From positions 62,001-126,000 of the forward strand of contig JAHQIW010000105.1 of NCBI GenBank assembly GCA_019055375.1: 64,000 nt of DNA, given 5' to 3'. Every line of letters starts with the position of its first letter. Positions within the stretch are counted from its first letter, which is position 1. Below the pieces are notes generated by a model. The model worked only from the letters and a program-made list of their open reading frames with translations, was not told the DNA's origin and did no database searches. The translations under genes were made by a program, and so were the position numbers. The DNA is from Parelaphostrongylus tenuis (taxonomy: Eukaryota; Nematoda; Chromadorea; Rhabditida; Metastrongylidae). Positions 63,010 to 64,000 of this stretch are shown here, piece after piece.

Positions 63010-64000
63010 TTAGAAACTTGTTGTTGCCTACATTCAACTACAGCAGTGAACTGGAGTACATACGGATAGTTCTCCACATTTGCGTGTTCGCTAAGAGATT
63101 CTACGACCATTTACTTCGTCGAAAACATGTAAAATGTGCAAATTTGGGAAACGTGATTGAACATATATTCAGCTCTCAACTTAATGACATTTAATTCGAT
63201 CTAACCCTTAATATAAAAAGTTGCTGCCCATAATACAAAAGGGCAAAGTCTTTCTAACTTTCATAGAAGTCTCTCATAAAGTATGTTAATGATCGAAAAA
63301 TTCTCGACACCAGTCGATGAAGCGGCATTGTGAACTATGTGCACCACGAGTATACTTTTTATCTATGCACATCAAAACCACCGAAATTTACGCCTTCTTA
63401 CGAAGGAGCATAAGTCTACTCAGAAGAATCCGTAGAACACTAAGGGTTATCAAGCTTAACCCTTTCGGTACGAGATTGATTTTTCGTGCAACAGTCAGCG
63501 ATCAATGTTTCATATATGTTTCATATATGAGACACGTCGTAACGAAGGAGCCCATCCTAGTTTCTGAAAATTTCAATTCCTGAAGATGAGTAGTCAATTC
63601 TGAAATGTTGGTCCCAGAAGGAATCTCGCATCGAAGTCATCCAACTTTTACAGCTTTGACGTTTTTTACTTGAGGCATTAATTCATTTTAGTATCAGAGT
63701 GCGTAAAGATACAACTACAGGGATGATGAGATATATGTATACCTTGAAACCTCATTTTTCTTTGTGATAGATTCGAACCGCCACTACGCCTTTTGCCGCA
63801 CGACACCATCAGGGTTCCAATCTGCCTTTTGTTTCATTCGTCTTCAACCTCCTGGTGGCTGTCAGCAATCAACCGTAAAGGGTTTGACCGAAGGAGCGCA
63901 GCTGGTATCTCGCTGTTAACACGTTAACAACGACGTCGAAATCCTGAGCGGCAAGCGCGGCGATTATAATGACGTTGTGGTAGTTTTCTAATGAAATGTT
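63010..64000. other. Right flank, no gene recognised
   Basis: Only short frames. 63,770-63,900 contains GATTCGAACCGCCACTAC and CGGTTGATTGCTGAC-like words of the SINE-2 type (TGTCAGCAATCAACCGTAAA), probably an old copy. Confidence 0.4.

Overview
The window is eukaryotic nuclear DNA from a nematode, most likely a strongylid such as a hookworm. Short conserved exons are separated by introns with the worm acceptor TTTCAG. Several genes run closely spaced on one strand with acceptor sites just upstream of their ATGs, as in trans-spliced operons. About half of the window is dispersed repeats (RTE, mariner, tRNA-derived SINEs, MITEs). There are no bacterial features.

Layout. (1) 1-3.3 kb shows no gene. 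(2) 3.4-18.2 kb, plus strand: candidate exons of one or more unidentified membrane proteins. A phase-consistent 3' chain (13,587-18,185) encodes a transmembrane helix and a polar tail ending in a PDZ-ligand-like Ser-Glu-Val. A decayed mariner and SINE copies lie in its introns. (3) 18.2-26.7 kb: gene-poor, with only orphan reading frames. (4) 26.8-55.3 kb, minus strand: a run of genes in one direction. In transcription order these are MRPS22 (55.3-50.7), a probable bS18-family mitoribosomal gene (50.6-49.8), ALG9 mannosyltransferase (48.1-41.8), an unidentified small gene (40.8-38.9), EXOSC10/Rrp6 (crn-3; 37.9-28.8) and EXOSC5/Rrp46 (crn-5; 28.6-26.8). From memory, C. elegans crn-3 and crn-5 are neighbours (C14A4.4 and C14A4.5), so this looks like a conserved operon core. 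(5) 55.4-60.7 kb: AT-rich hairpin repeats, a minisatellite and an inactivated RTE retrotransposon. (6) 60.7-64 kb: a mariner-derived MITE and a fragment of an unidentified minus-strand gene.

The minus-strand genes combine mitochondrial translation, ER N-glycosylation and RNA decay, a typical housekeeping operon mix. Exon-phase arithmetic shows that at least four conserved exons (two in EXOSC10, one each in ALG9 and MRPS22) are off by one or two bases. The catalytic residues and all other exons are intact, so I read these as uncorrected assembly indels rather than pseudogenes. The most distinctive DNA is the repeat landscape: three tRNA-derived SINE families, one of which forms head-to-head foldbacks, and several nonautonomous transposons.
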